Virus record (IMG/VR): IMGVR_UViG_3300042938_000602
Location: 1 to 23,183 of that record
DNA length: 23,183 nt
Reading direction: 5' to 3' (one strand)
Origin: a virus
Shown: piece by piece, positions 1 through 7,165 of the stretch
Layout: each line of letters starts with the position of its first letter
Numbering within the stretch: position 1 is the first letter of the stretch
Notes under the pieces: model-generated
Databases searched by the model: none
What the model was told of the DNA's origin: nothing
What the model saw: only the letters and a program-made list of their open reading frames with translations
Made by a program: the position numbers and the translations under genes

Positions 1-144
1 CGACAATATAAGAAAAGGATCAAAGGAACCTGTCAATCACCAGTTTGATTTAATATAATGTTTAAGAACTTTTGTAAAAAATTAGGAGGCTCCCGTAAGT
101 TGCTGATTCATACGGGTCAATAAACTCTCTTATCTCCATTATGC
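1..144 (+). other. Leader upstream of the small terminase gene
   Basis: This gene-free stretch opens the window. It holds a TATAAT hexamer at 54-59 with no convincing -35 box at the right distance, an AGGAGG-like run near 84-89 that is too far from the start at 145 to act as its ribosome site, and a dyad CCCGTA (92-97) / TACGGG (111-116) with a 13-nt loop. In lambda the cos site and the terminase binding sites lie just before the small terminase gene, so a packaging site could lie here, but no known cos sequence is recognised. Promoter and cos roles are both inference. Confidence 0.3.
54..59 (+). promoter_or_regulatory. Possible -10 box for the packaging operon
   Basis: A perfect TATAAT lies about 85 nt upstream of the small terminase start, in an AT-rich context. 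The hexamer 17 nt upstream (TGTCAA at 31-36) is a poor match to a -35 box, so this is only a weak promoter candidate. Confidence 0.25.
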
Positions 145-594
145 ATGATTAAAAAAACCAAGGTTAACAAGGTGACGCTCCAAGTCATCGCGGATGCGTG
201 GGGCGTCTCCAAAGTTGCCGTCCATAAATGGGTCAAGATGGGCTGTCCCACAACGTCGGTTGAGGACGCAACAAAATGGCGCGACGAATATCTGCAAGCG
301 TCGGGCAAAGCCGCACCGGCTACGCTGAACGAGGCTCGACTTGAGAAGACCCTGCTCGAAAGCGAACGCATTCGCGTCCGTCTTCAGCAAGACCGAGGCG
401 AGTTGGTCGAGATCGCCGTAGTCCGCGAAGCTGGAATCCGCATCGGCGCGATCTTCAGCGCAAAACTCGCGGCCTTGGTCAACGACGCCAGCGGCGCGTT
501 GGCAGGACTCGACGAAGCGAGCTTACGAAAGAAACTACATGAGCGCACACAAGCGATCTTGGCCGAGATCCGCAATGAATTAGAAAAGGTATGA
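145..594 (+). CDS. terS: Terminase small subunit (Nu1-like, HTH)
   Basis: This 149-aa protein probably recognises the packaging site on phage DNA and hands it to the large terminase. Residues about 10-32 form a helix-turn-helix of the MerR/Nu1 kind (IADAWGVSKVAVHKWVKMG), which is how lambda Nu1 binds DNA. The rest is charged and helical (residues about 60-149, rich in E, R, K and L), suitable for oligomerisation and for contacting the large subunit. It is the first gene of the packaging block and lies two small genes before a GpA-type large terminase, which supports the call. The ATG at 145 gives the natural N-terminus, and no good Shine-Dalgarno precedes it. An ATG at 141 is in another frame. 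The stop overlaps the next start (ATGA, 591-594), implying translational coupling. A different HTH regulator is less likely given position. Confidence 0.8.
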   Translation: MIKKTKVNKVTLQVIADAWGVSKVAVHKWVKMGCPTTSVEDATKWRDEYLQASGKAAPATLNEARLEKTLLESERIRVRLQQDRGELVEIAVVREAGIRIGAIFSAKLAALVNDASGALAGLDEASLRKKLHERTQAILAEIRNELEKV

Positions 595-800
595 CAAAAA
601 AAGAACTCTGGAAAATTTACTCAAAACGCAATCCTTCATTCGACGGTGAAGGAAACGTGACGCTGTCCGCCGCCGGTCTTCGAAAGATGTTTGAAACGAC
701 ATGGGAAGTTGCCATGTATGACGGAGAAGAGGAGCCGACATCTAAACAAGCGGCGTCTCCGAATATCGATGCGCTCAAACATATCTTTGGAATGAAATGA
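591..800 (+). CDS. Small hypothetical protein between terminase subunits
   Basis: This 69-aa protein is not recognised with certainty. It is mixed-charge and soluble-looking, with a basic N-terminus (TKKELWKIYSKRNPSF), a central part around LSAAGLRKMFETTW and a C-terminal helix (NIDALKHIFGMK). No membrane segment or catalytic motif is visible. It starts by ATGA overlap on the small terminase and ends by ATGA overlap on the next micro-ORF, so it is translated as part of the packaging operon. Its position suggests an accessory packaging factor, but nothing in the sequence proves this. Confidence 0.7.
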   Translation: MTKKELWKIYSKRNPSFDGEGNVTLSAAGLRKMFETTWEVAMYDGEEEPTSKQAASPNIDALKHIFGMK

Positions 801-871
801 TAATCTCAATCGTTGTCGCAATTTTATTGGTCGGCTTTTTTATTTGGGACGCAAGGAAAGATATTGGATGA
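797..871 (+). CDS. 24-aa single-span membrane microprotein
   Basis: This very short ORF encodes 24 residues, MIISIVVAILLVGFFIWDAR followed by KDIG. About 16 hydrophobic residues at the N-terminus form one membrane span, and a short positively charged tail (DARKD) follows. That composition is hard to get by chance in a GC-balanced region. Its start overlaps the previous stop (ATGA, 797-800) and its stop overlaps the ATG of the large terminase (ATGA, 868-871), so all three genes fit a coupled chain. It could be a real membrane peptide, or a coupling ORF that carries ribosomes to the terminase start. No homologue is recognised. Confidence 0.6.
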   Translation: MIISIVVAILLVGFFIWDARKDIG

Positions 872-2598
872 ACCCACTCGCACAAGGCATCCGAGACGGC
901 ATCAAGCTCGCGTTCGACGGCACGATACTCGACTGGGCAAGCGACCACGTTAACTTTCCCAACTCCGACCGCGCTTCGCGCTTCGACCCGTCGGTTGCGC
1001 CGTGGTTGAATGCGCCGCTGTTGGCCGCAAGTGATGACGAAACGACGCAGGTCTTCTTACGCGCTCCGACCGGCGGAGGCAAGACAACGATGATGGAAAC
1101 GCTGGCTTGCTTCATCGTGGCTCAAAAGCCTGGGCCGACATTGTTCGTAGGGCAGACGGATGACATGGTCAAGGACTGGACGGAGTCGCGCTTGTTGCCG
1201 ATCTTCAACGAATGCCAGCCGGTCAAAGACCTATTCCCAGAAGACCGGCACGCTCTCAGAAAAACGACTATACTTTTCCCACATATGGTATTGTTCGCAG
1301 GCGGCGCGAACATGACCAACTTGCAAGAAAAATCCATGCGCTATTGCATCGGCGACGAAGTCTGGAGATGGAAAGGTGGCATGATAAAGGAACTCAAGGC
1401 GCGACACCATGATAGATGGAACCGAAAGACGCTTTTAGTCTCGCAGGGATGGGACGCAGGACATGAGGCAGACGCTGAATGGGACAGCGGATCGCGAGAA
1501 GTATGGGGATGGACTTGTTCCCATTGTGGGAACTGGCAGCGTTACCTATTCGACCAGATCGAATACACGACCGAACGCGACGACAAGGGCGGGATTCTTT
1601 GGGACAAAGTGCAGGACTCGGTAAGAATGAAGTGCGAGCATTGCGAAACGCGATACAAAGACGACGCCAGCACCCGACGCAACCTTGCAAATACTGCAAC
1701 GTATCGTGCACTTAACCCACATCCGGTGCGAGGTCACCGCTCGTTTGAGTATCCAGCTTACGCCGTCTGGTGGATTCCGTGGTTTTCTATCGTCAAAGAG
1801 TGGATCGAAGCCAACGAAGCCAAGAGCAGCGGCAACCTGGAGCCGCTCAAACAATTTATTCAGAAAAGAAAGGCGCAGACTTGGCAGGACGAAGTCACGA
1901 GCGACTTGCCAGAAATCACGACCGGCGACTACGCGAAGGCCGAATATATCGAAGGCCAAAAGATCGACGGCGAGCATCGACGCTTTATGTGCGTGGACAA
2001 ACAACGCGATCACTTCTGGTGCATCGTTCGCGCCTTCCGCGTGGACGGCTCGTCGATGCTCTTGCACGAGTCGCGTCCGCTGACGTGGGAAACGCTCGAC
2101 GCCATCCAGCAGCAGTTCGATGTAGTGCCGAGGTGCGTTGTAGTGGATGCCGGCTATGACACGCCGTTGGTCTACGAGCAATGTGCTAGGCGTGGGTGGA
2201 CGGCTTCGCACGGATCGGGGCAAGATGGATTTTATCATATCGACGGCGGCAGAAGGACGCGCCGTTTCGTCTCAAAGATCGAGGGAGCGCAGGCTGGATC
2301 GGACGGACTCAAGTGTGCTTACTTTTTCTTCAGCAACGAAGGCATCAAGGACAAGTTGGCTTCGCTTCGCCAGGCTGACGCCGTGCCGAAATGGGAAGTT
2401 GCGCGTGACGTGTCGGATGACTACCGAAAGCAAATGTTGTCGGAGATGAAGAAGGATGTGACCAATTCCAAGACCAAGCAAGTTGAACAGAGATGGGTTC
2501 GCATCGGCGGACGTCCGAACCATCTTTGGGACTGCGAGTGTATCGCGCTTGCGTCCGCGATGCTGGCGGGGGTTTTACCGATAGGCGCGGAGAGCTAG
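868..2598 (+). CDS. terL: Terminase large subunit, GpA family
   Basis: This 576-aa protein is the ATP-driven motor and nuclease that fills the prohead and cuts the concatemer. The Walker A loop is at residues about 66-74 (APTGGGKTT) and Walker B at about 159-164 (YCIGDE). Two CxxC pairs at Cys217/220 and Cys256/259 look like a zinc-binding knuckle. The C-terminal nuclease part includes VVVDAGYDT and the near-terminal HLWDCECIALA motif typical of lambda gpA relatives. Length is slightly below lambda gpA (about 640 aa). A TTG at 844 would add 8 residues, but the ATG at 868 overlaps the preceding stop (ATGA) and gives the usual N-terminus (MNPLAQG), so 868 is preferred. GpA-type enzymes usually accompany cos packaging. 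Confidence 0.93.
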   Translation: MNPLAQGIRDGIKLAFDGTILDWASDHVNFPNSDRASRFDPSVAPWLNAPLLAASDDETTQVFLRAPTGGGKTTMMETLACFIVAQKPGPTLFVGQTDDMVKDWTESRLLPIFNECQPVKDLFPEDRHALRKTTILFPHMVLFAGGANMTNLQEKSMRYCIGDEVWRWKGGMIKELKARHHDRWNRKTLLVSQGWDAGHEADAEWDSGSREVWGWTCSHCGNWQRYLFDQIEYTTERDDKGGILWDKVQDSVRMKCEHCETRYKDDASTRRNLANTATYRALNPHPVRGHRSFEYPAYAVWWIPWFSIVKEWIEANEAKSSGNLEPLKQFIQKRKAQTWQDEVTSDLPEITTGDYAKAEYIEGQKIDGEHRRFMCVDKQRDHFWCIVRAFRVDGSSMLLHESRPLTWETLDAIQQQFDVVPRCVVVDAGYDTPLVYEQCARRGWTASHGSGQDGFYHIDGGRRTRRFVSKIEGAQAGSDGLKCAYFFFSNEGIKDKLASLRQADAVPKWEVARDVSDDYRKQMLSEMKKDVTNSKTKQVEQRWVRIGGRPNHLWDCECIALASAMLAGVLPIGAES

Positions 2599-2725
2599 GT
2601 TTTAAGCGGCTCCGACAAGGGCAAAAAATAATTTAATTTTTTTCTTTTCAAAAATTAAAAAAGCGTAGATATTTAAAACATCGAAGGGCAAGAAGCCCGA
2701 CGAAGAAAACCTAAAACCAAATAAA
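2599..2725 (+). other. Intergenic gap before a stand-alone gene
   Basis: This 127-nt gap separates packaging from the next gene, in contrast to the overlaps seen elsewhere. It contains the AT-only dyad at 2632-2659, a small GGGC/GCCC hairpin at about 2686-2698, and an A-rich leader before the ATG at 2726. No clear -35/-10 pair and no Shine-Dalgarno is visible. Confidence 0.5.
2632..2659 (+). repeat. AT-only inverted repeat after terL
   Basis: A perfect 10-bp inverted repeat, TTTAATTTTT (2632-2641) and AAAAATTAAA (2650-2659), encloses an 8-nt loop. It follows the large terminase stop at 2598 and sits in the most AT-rich part of the window. It could weakly terminate packaging transcripts or form part of a promoter for the following gene. 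An A/T stem alone is not a convincing terminator. Confidence 0.4.
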
Positions 2726-3088
2726 ATGAACATCGAAAATCACACAAACGCTAAGTGGACATACGGAACGGCACTTGAATCCCATGAGGAATCTTTTGGC
2801 CTAAAAGATAAATTCGGCAGAGGGGTGGGGGTTGATGTCAGCGTCTTCAAAATCCAACAGGAGACAGCAGAATATCGTCCAGATGGATATAAGGACGGGT
2901 TTGTCTATGTTGTTAAATTCGACGGGGCATCCGAGTTTTACTGCACAGAAATCCAACCCACCCGTAACGGAGAAATATACCAAAAAGATAACCGCTCATA
3001 CTTTTTAACCCGTGAGGAGGCAACTGCTCACGCAAACAAAAGCATCAAAGCGTCTCTCAACAGGGCATCCAAGAAATTCTCTGCCTAA
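2726..3088 (+). CDS. Stand-alone hypothetical protein (moron-like)
   Basis: This 120-aa protein is not recognised. It looks soluble, with alternating aromatic and charged residues consistent with a small beta-rich domain (VDVSVFKIQQ, DGFVYVVKFDG) followed by a helical, lysine-rich C-terminus (REEATAHANKSIKASLNRASKKF). There is no signal peptide or membrane span. It is the only gene here isolated on both sides: a 127-nt AT-rich gap precedes it and a GC-rich terminator follows. That arrangement is typical of a cargo gene (moron) transcribed on its own and inserted between late genes. A host-interaction role is inference from context only. The ATG at 2726 has an A-rich leader and no Shine-Dalgarno. 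Confidence 0.7.
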   Translation: MNIENHTNAKWTYGTALESHEESFGLKDKFGRGVGVDVSVFKIQQETAEYRPDGYKDGFVYVVKFDGASEFYCTEIQPTRNGEIYQKDNRSYFLTREEATAHANKSIKASLNRASKKFSA

Positions 3089-3096
3089 CACCAACC

Positions 3097-3132
3097 GGCG
3101 CGGGTTCAATCCCCGCGCCTTTTCTTTTTTTT
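3097..3132 (+). terminator. Rho-independent terminator with T-arm-like hairpin
   Basis: An 8-bp GC stem, GGCGCGGG (3097-3104) with CCCGCGCC (3112-3119), is followed by a T-rich tract (3120-3132). The 7-nt loop is TTCAATC, which also matches the T-loop of a tRNA. It follows the stop of the stand-alone gene by 8 nt and separates it from the head genes. Confidence 0.8.
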
Positions 3133-3136
3133 GACA
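3131..3136 (+). promoter_or_regulatory. TTGACA element before the gpW-like gene
   Basis: A TTGACA hexamer lies at the end of the terminator T-run, 14 nt before the ATG at 3151. It is one of five similar elements found just upstream of genes in this window. No -10 box can fit before the start codon, so it is not an ordinary sigma-70 promoter. Confidence 0.4.
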
Positions 3137-3150
3137 TCGCCATCAAATGA

Positions 3151-3399
3151 ATGGCGATGAACAAATCATTTTTTGGCCTGCCGCTTGCAACTCTGCAAGA
3201 ATTGCAGGGCGACTTTACGGCTTGCCTCAAGGCAATAGCCGTTGCCGGCGCGTCGTATAGCATCGCAGGGCGCTCGTTTACTCGCGCTAATCTTGCCGAG
3301 GTCGCGCAGACGATAAAAGAGTTGCAAGCCGCTATTGACAACGCCAGCGGATCGCGTATAAGAAGGTTCACGCCGACGTTCCCAACACAGCGCCCATAA
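3151..3399 (+). CDS. gpW-like head-tail connector
   Basis: This 82-aa protein resembles the lambda gpW family, small proteins that join the head to the tail below the portal. The pattern is a helical N-terminus (TLQELQGDFTACLKAI), a short beta hairpin (GASYSIAGRSFTRANL), a second helix (EVAQTIKELQAAID) and a basic, disordered tail, as in gpW. Size also fits (lambda gpW is 68 aa). It lies directly before the portal gene, where lambda has W, and the stop and portal start overlap by one base (TAATG, 3397-3401). The start may be the ATG at 3151 or the ATG at 3157, both without a Shine-Dalgarno. Confidence 0.75.
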   Translation: MAMNKSFFGLPLATLQELQGDFTACLKAIAVAGASYSIAGRSFTRANLAEVAQTIKELQAAIDNASGSRIRRFTPTFPTQRP

Positions 3400-5600
3400 T
3401 GCAAGACATCATCACCAAAGCCCTTTCTCTTGTTGCGCCCAAGGCCGCGCTGGATCGCATGGTCAATCAAGCGAAGCTCCGCAATTTCGGACGCTTCGAC
3501 TCAGCATTGACGAGCGAAAAGCGCGGGATCTCGCGCGGGGTGTCCGGCGGTGAAGACACGGCAGGAACACGCGAAAGACTTTCGCTCATCCGAGCCGCTC
3601 GTGATCTCGCAGACAACTTTCCGCCAGTTCGTTCGTTGCTTCTCAAATTTGCAACCTACGTTTCGGGGCGCATCGCATATCAGGCCCGCACCGGAGATCA
3701 CGATGTTGATACGAAGATCGAAAAGTATTGGCAACGGTGGTGTAACGAGTGCGACTTCCTAGGCCGTCACAACTTCACAACGCTTTTACAACTCGCTGTA
3801 ACGGCTATTCTGCGCGATGGCGACTGCGGATTTATTATCGTTCGAGACGGCGAAGATTTAAAACTGCAAAGCGTCGAAGCCGACCGAATCGGATCGCCTT
3901 ACGACAGAACAGATACCGACAAATACATTGGCGGAATAAATGTTGACGACTATGGAAGACCCGTTTCATACACTATTTTCACGCGTACTATCAATAACCA
4001 GTATATTTCTCCTGTTGATATTGTTGCAAAAGAGTTTATCCACCTATTCGACGCAGCAAGACTTGACGAATATCGTGGGCGGTCTGCTTTCGCAACTGCG
4101 TTAAACGCAACCCGCGACTTGCAAGAAGCCATAAAAGCCGAAGTGCAGGCGATCAAGTACGCGAGCTATCAAAGCGGAGTCATCACCACCGAGAGCGGGG
4201 CCGCTGACGCTGGAGACTACTTCGCACGTGGGAACTCAAACGATCAAGGCCAAGTCGCACGACTTCAGTCGCTCGACCCTGGCACGGTCAACTATTTGGG
4301 ATCGGGCGAGAAGATGGAGATGTTCAAGAGCGACCGTCCGACCGGCGCATTCGGAGAATTTATCCGACTCATCCAAGCTCATATCTGCATGGCAGTTGGC
4401 CTGCCCTACGGCTTCGCATTCGATGCAGACAAGTCGGGGCCAATGGCAAGGATGGAAGCGGCAATGGCAGAGCGCACGTTCTTGCGCTGGCGTGGGTTGC
4501 TGGAAGGTAAATTCCTAGACAGGATAAAAAATATTATCTTGCTCGACGCAGCCGCACGCGGACTCATTCCAGATTCCGAATACTTGCTCGATGGCCGCTG
4601 GTGCTGGCCTGCTAAAGTTTCGATTGATTACGGACGCGAAGCCAATGCCGATATTGCGCTTTGGAAAGCTGGCTTGAAAACAGCCGGTCAAATTTATTCC
4701 GACATGGGCGAGGACTACGAAGAAGCACTTCGCGCAAGGGCAAAAGAAGCGAACATGATCAAGGAACTCGGACAAGAGTTCGACATCCAGCCTTCACGTA
4801 TTTCTGATTCTGTGCCGGTCACGGCTATCGACACCATCTTTGACGAGAGCAAGAATGAAGCACCGCCGCTCATCGAGAGCATTGGCATCGGTGGAACGGA
4901 TGCGCTTTCTGGAATCCTCTCCTCGCTCGGTCGCGGCGAACTTTCAGCGGAACAAGTCGCCGTAATCCTTCGCGTTGTCTTCGGAATGGACGAGGAGAAC
5001 GCAAACAAAATCATCAACGCCGAACCAGCAAAGCCGCAGGAAGAACCAGCACCGTCAGCATTCGAGGCCGATCAGAACAAGCCTAGCAAGGGCATGATCG
5101 AGGAGGCCGCTCGTGGCTTGGAATGGCGCAGGAAATACAACCGAGGCGGAACCGAAGTTGGAGTCGCACGCGCTCGCGACATCAGCAACGGCAAGAATCT
5201 TTCGGACGATACCGTTAAAAGAATGCACTCGTTTTTTTCACGTCACGAAGTTGATAAAAAGGGGCAGGGTTTCCAACCTGGAGAAGATGGATTCCCATCC
5301 GCAGGCCGCATTGCATGGGCATTGTGGGGCGGAGACGCAGGGCAGACTTGGGCCGCTAATAAGACGAGCATCATGGCAGCAAAAGAAGCTGCGTCAAAAC
5401 AAAAGGGAATGAAATTCTCACGCGATAAACACGGGAGATTTAGCGGAGTTAATTTGATATCCGAACTGGTAATGCCTACCCCCTCGATAGGCGAATCTAA
5501 ATCTGACTTCGTCTCTCGCTGTATGGGCGATGATGTGATGATCTCCGAATATCCAGAAACCGCACAACGCGCAGCAGTCTGCCAAGCACAAACCAAATGA
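3399..5600 (+). CDS. Portal protein, lambda family, with C-terminal modules
   Basis: This 733-aa protein forms the ring at the capsid vertex through which DNA passes. Residues about 1-480 match lambda gpB-type portals in layout: ARDLADNFPPVRSLLLKFATYV near the N-terminus, AILRDGDCGFIIV, EFIHLFDAARLDEYRGRSAF, and AHICMAVGLPYGFAFDADKSG. The protein is about 200 residues longer than lambda gpB (533 aa). After an acidic linker, residues about 566-650 form a separate module (ARGLEWRRKYNRGGTEVGVA, then PSAGRIAWALWGGDAG), and residues about 695-733 form another (GESKSDFVSRCMGDDVM, then QRAAVCQAQ). I have seen both modules attached to various phage head proteins, from memory. Their function is unknown. 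The start overlaps the gpW-like stop. Lambda gpB is processed near its N-terminus; no cleavage site is evident here. Confidence 0.92.
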   Translation: MQDIITKALSLVAPKAALDRMVNQAKLRNFGRFDSALTSEKRGISRGVSGGEDTAGTRERLSLIRAARDLADNFPPVRSLLLKFATYVSGRIAYQARTGDHDVDTKIEKYWQRWCNECDFLGRHNFTTLLQLAVTAILRDGDCGFIIVRDGEDLKLQSVEADRIGSPYDRTDTDKYIGGINVDDYGRPVSYTIFTRTINNQYISPVDIVAKEFIHLFDAARLDEYRGRSAFATALNATRDLQEAIKAEVQAIKYASYQSGVITTESGAADAGDYFARGNSNDQGQVARLQSLDPGTVNYLGSGEKMEMFKSDRPTGAFGEFIRLIQAHICMAVGLPYGFAFDADKSGPMARMEAAMAERTFLRWRGLLEGKFLDRIKNIILLDAAARGLIPDSEYLLDGRWCWPAKVSIDYGREANADIALWKAGLKTAGQIYSDMGEDYEEALRARAKEANMIKELGQEFDIQPSRISDSVPVTAIDTIFDESKNEAPPLIESIGIGGTDALSGILSSLGRGELSAEQVAVILRVVFGMDEENANKIINAEPAKPQEEPAPSAFEADQNKPSKGMIEEAARGLEWRRKYNRGGTEVGVARARDISNGKNLSDDTVKRMHSFFSRHEVDKKGQGFQPGEDGFPSAGRIAWALWGGDAGQTWAANKTSIMAAKEAASKQKGMKFSRDKHGRFSGVNLISELVMPTPSIGESKSDFVSRCMGDDVMISEYPETAQRAAVCQAQTK

Positions 5601-6010
5601 TAACACAAGGAATCGCACTCTCAGCAAAGCAAGCCTTTTTGATAGGTCTGCATCAACCTAACGATCAATATAAAATCGCGCTATACAGAACGGATGCGAA
5701 GATCGGGCCGGAACTTCAGAAATACACGCCGAACGGCGAGATTAGCGGCAACGGGTATGAGGCCGGTGGCATAAAGCTATCGGGATTCAAGACAGGCGTT
5801 GCAGGAAAATCAGCTTGGGTTTCGTTCGATGACATCAAACTGATCCGCGCATCATTCCAGGCTGCCGGAGCCGTTGTTTACAATGCGTCAAAAGATAATG
5901 CTGTCATGTGCATCCTTGCCTTTGGTGGCGAACGTGGCGTTTTTGATGGCACATTTGAACTCAAGTTCCCTAAACCCACCGAAACGAGTGCATTGATATT
6001 GCTCGCATGA
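5597..6010 (+). CDS. Conserved phage structural-type protein
   Basis: This 137-aa protein resembles a common family found in late regions of many tailed phages. It has a conserved opening (LSAKQAFLIGLH), a KIALYRTDA strand, a YTPNGEISGNGYEAGG segment, and a C-terminal run of strands ending in ALILLA. It is probably a beta-sandwich virion protein, but the family has no firmly known role that I can name. The start overlaps the portal stop (ATGA, 5597-5600) and the end overlaps the next gene in the same way. Alternatives are a capsid decoration or a tail-associated protein. Confidence 0.7.
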   Translation: MITQGIALSAKQAFLIGLHQPNDQYKIALYRTDAKIGPELQKYTPNGEISGNGYEAGGIKLSGFKTGVAGKSAWVSFDDIKLIRASFQAAGAVVYNASKDNAVMCILAFGGERGVFDGTFELKFPKPTETSALILLA

Positions 6011-6510
6011 TCGCGTCAAACATCCTGCAAAATGGCGTCGGCACTTTTTGCACGTTTACGCCGCGAGAAAACCAACCGCCAGCAACTGCATTTGCAACGC
6101 TTGACACGCGAAATTCTATCGCCGTTTTAGATTTCGATGACACGACAATCGAGAACTCTATTTTTCTCGATGTCATTCCGCAATTCGCAATCCTTTCAAG
6201 TGGTCTAAAGATTCGCTTAATCTGGGCTGCGACAACTGCCACGACAGGAAATTGCGTGTGGCAAGTTGCATTGGAGCGAATGAATACGGATATGGACTCT
6301 GACTCGTTCGATACGTCAGCGAGCGCAACGGCAGCAACAAGCGGAACAAGCGGCATTCCTAATTATACAGAAATAACTCTGACGACAATCGACTCCGTCA
6401 CCGCTGGCGATGGCTTCCGATTGAAAGTCACACGCAATGCAACAAGCGGATCGGATACCATGACAGGCGATGCCGAGTTGATCGCTGTCGAAATCAGGAG
6501 CGCGGCTTGA
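6007..6510 (+). CDS. Conserved phage structural-type protein, beta-rich
   Basis: This 167-aa protein matches another widespread late-gene family from memory. The key parts are FATLDTRNSIAVLDFDD near residues 30-46, a hydrophobic strand GLKIRLIWAATTATTGNCVW, and a C-terminal GDGFRLKVTRNAT...GDAELIAVEIR. The composition (many T, S, A and alternating hydrophobics) suggests a jelly-roll or other beta-sandwich domain exposed on the virion. It is coupled by ATGA overlap to the previous gene, and the next gene starts two bases after its stop. The precise location on the particle is unknown. Confidence 0.68.
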   Translation: MIASNILQNGVGTFCTFTPRENQPPATAFATLDTRNSIAVLDFDDTTIENSIFLDVIPQFAILSSGLKIRLIWAATTATTGNCVWQVALERMNTDMDSDSFDTSASATAATSGTSGIPNYTEITLTTIDSVTAGDGFRLKVTRNATSGSDTMTGDAELIAVEIRSAA

Positions 6511-6511
6511 T

Positions 6512-7165
6512 ATGGCTTATAATTTTACAGCGGCGAGTAGTCAGTATTTAAGCACATCATCCTCGCCCGTCGGCGTGGCTCCATTAACTTTAGCATGCTG
6601 GTTCTATCCAAATACAATCACGGCAAACTATATTTTGTTTCAAATTTCTAATGGAAACACTACGAATCGGCATGGTTTAGGAGCATTGGGTGGAGTGACG
6701 GGCGATCCGCTGCGATTGTATAGCGCGGGCACAGCAGGAGGGCCTGCATCAGGAGAAGTAGATTCCTCGACAGGGTTCACGGCATCAAATTGGCAACATG
6801 CGTGCGGAGTCGTCGCTAGTTCTAACAGCCGCACTGTTTATTTAAATGGCGGAAACAATGCAAATAATACAACTAATGTAAATACCGAAAATATCAACCA
6901 AATAAACATTGCAACTAGACCATTTAATAGCGTCAATGGACTTTTTCTCGATGGCCGACTCGCCGAAGTCGGCATCTGGAACGCCGCCCTCACCGCCGCC
7001 GAAATCGCCTCACTCGCCAAAGGCATGACCTGCGACAAGGTCCGCCCGCAGTCGCTCGTATTCTACGCCCCCCTCGTCCGCGACCTCATCGACCAAAAAG
7101 GCGGTCTCACCATCACCAACAACAACGGCGCAACCGTCGCCAACCATACAAGAATCTATGCCTAA
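6512..7165 (+). CDS. LamG/concanavalin-like virion protein
   Basis: This 217-aa protein looks like a laminin-G/LamG-3 jelly roll, a fold that usually binds sugars. Typical signs are FTAASSQYLS at the start, LTLACWFYPNT, SNWQHACGVV followed by SNSRTVYLNGG, and LDGRLAEVGIWNAALTAAEI near residues 148-167. The C-terminal tail (VRPQSLVFYAPLVRDLIDQKGG) is also found on phage LamG proteins in my experience. There is no signal peptide, so it is probably a particle surface protein that contacts host glycans. The last 65 codons (from about 6950) are much richer in G+C and in C-ending codons than the preceding hundred bases, suggesting a mosaic gene. An AGGAG about 10 nt before the ATG may act as a ribosome site. 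Confidence 0.82.
   Translation: MAYNFTAASSQYLSTSSSPVGVAPLTLACWFYPNTITANYILFQISNGNTTNRHGLGALGGVTGDPLRLYSAGTAGGPASGEVDSSTGFTASNWQHACGVVASSNSRTVYLNGGNNANNTTNVNTENINQINIATRPFNSVNGLFLDGRLAEVGIWNAALTAAEIASLAKGMTCDKVRPQSLVFYAPLVRDLIDQKGGLTITNNNGATVANHTRIYA

Noticed and set aside
844-867. TTG start adding 8 residues to the large terminase
   Set aside because: The ATG at 868 overlaps the preceding stop and gives the usual N-terminus. The upstream codons belong to the 24-aa micro-ORF in another frame.
1546-2238. 230-codon ORF on the minus strand inside terL
   Set aside because: It is antisense to a well-supported terminase with Walker and CxxC motifs. Its translation shows no family pattern, and all neighbouring genes run on the + strand.
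3030-3125. Complete tRNA gene ending in the T-arm-like hairpin
   Set aside because: No matching acceptor strand, D-arm or anticodon arm is found in the upstream 75 nt, which is also coding sequence up to 3088.
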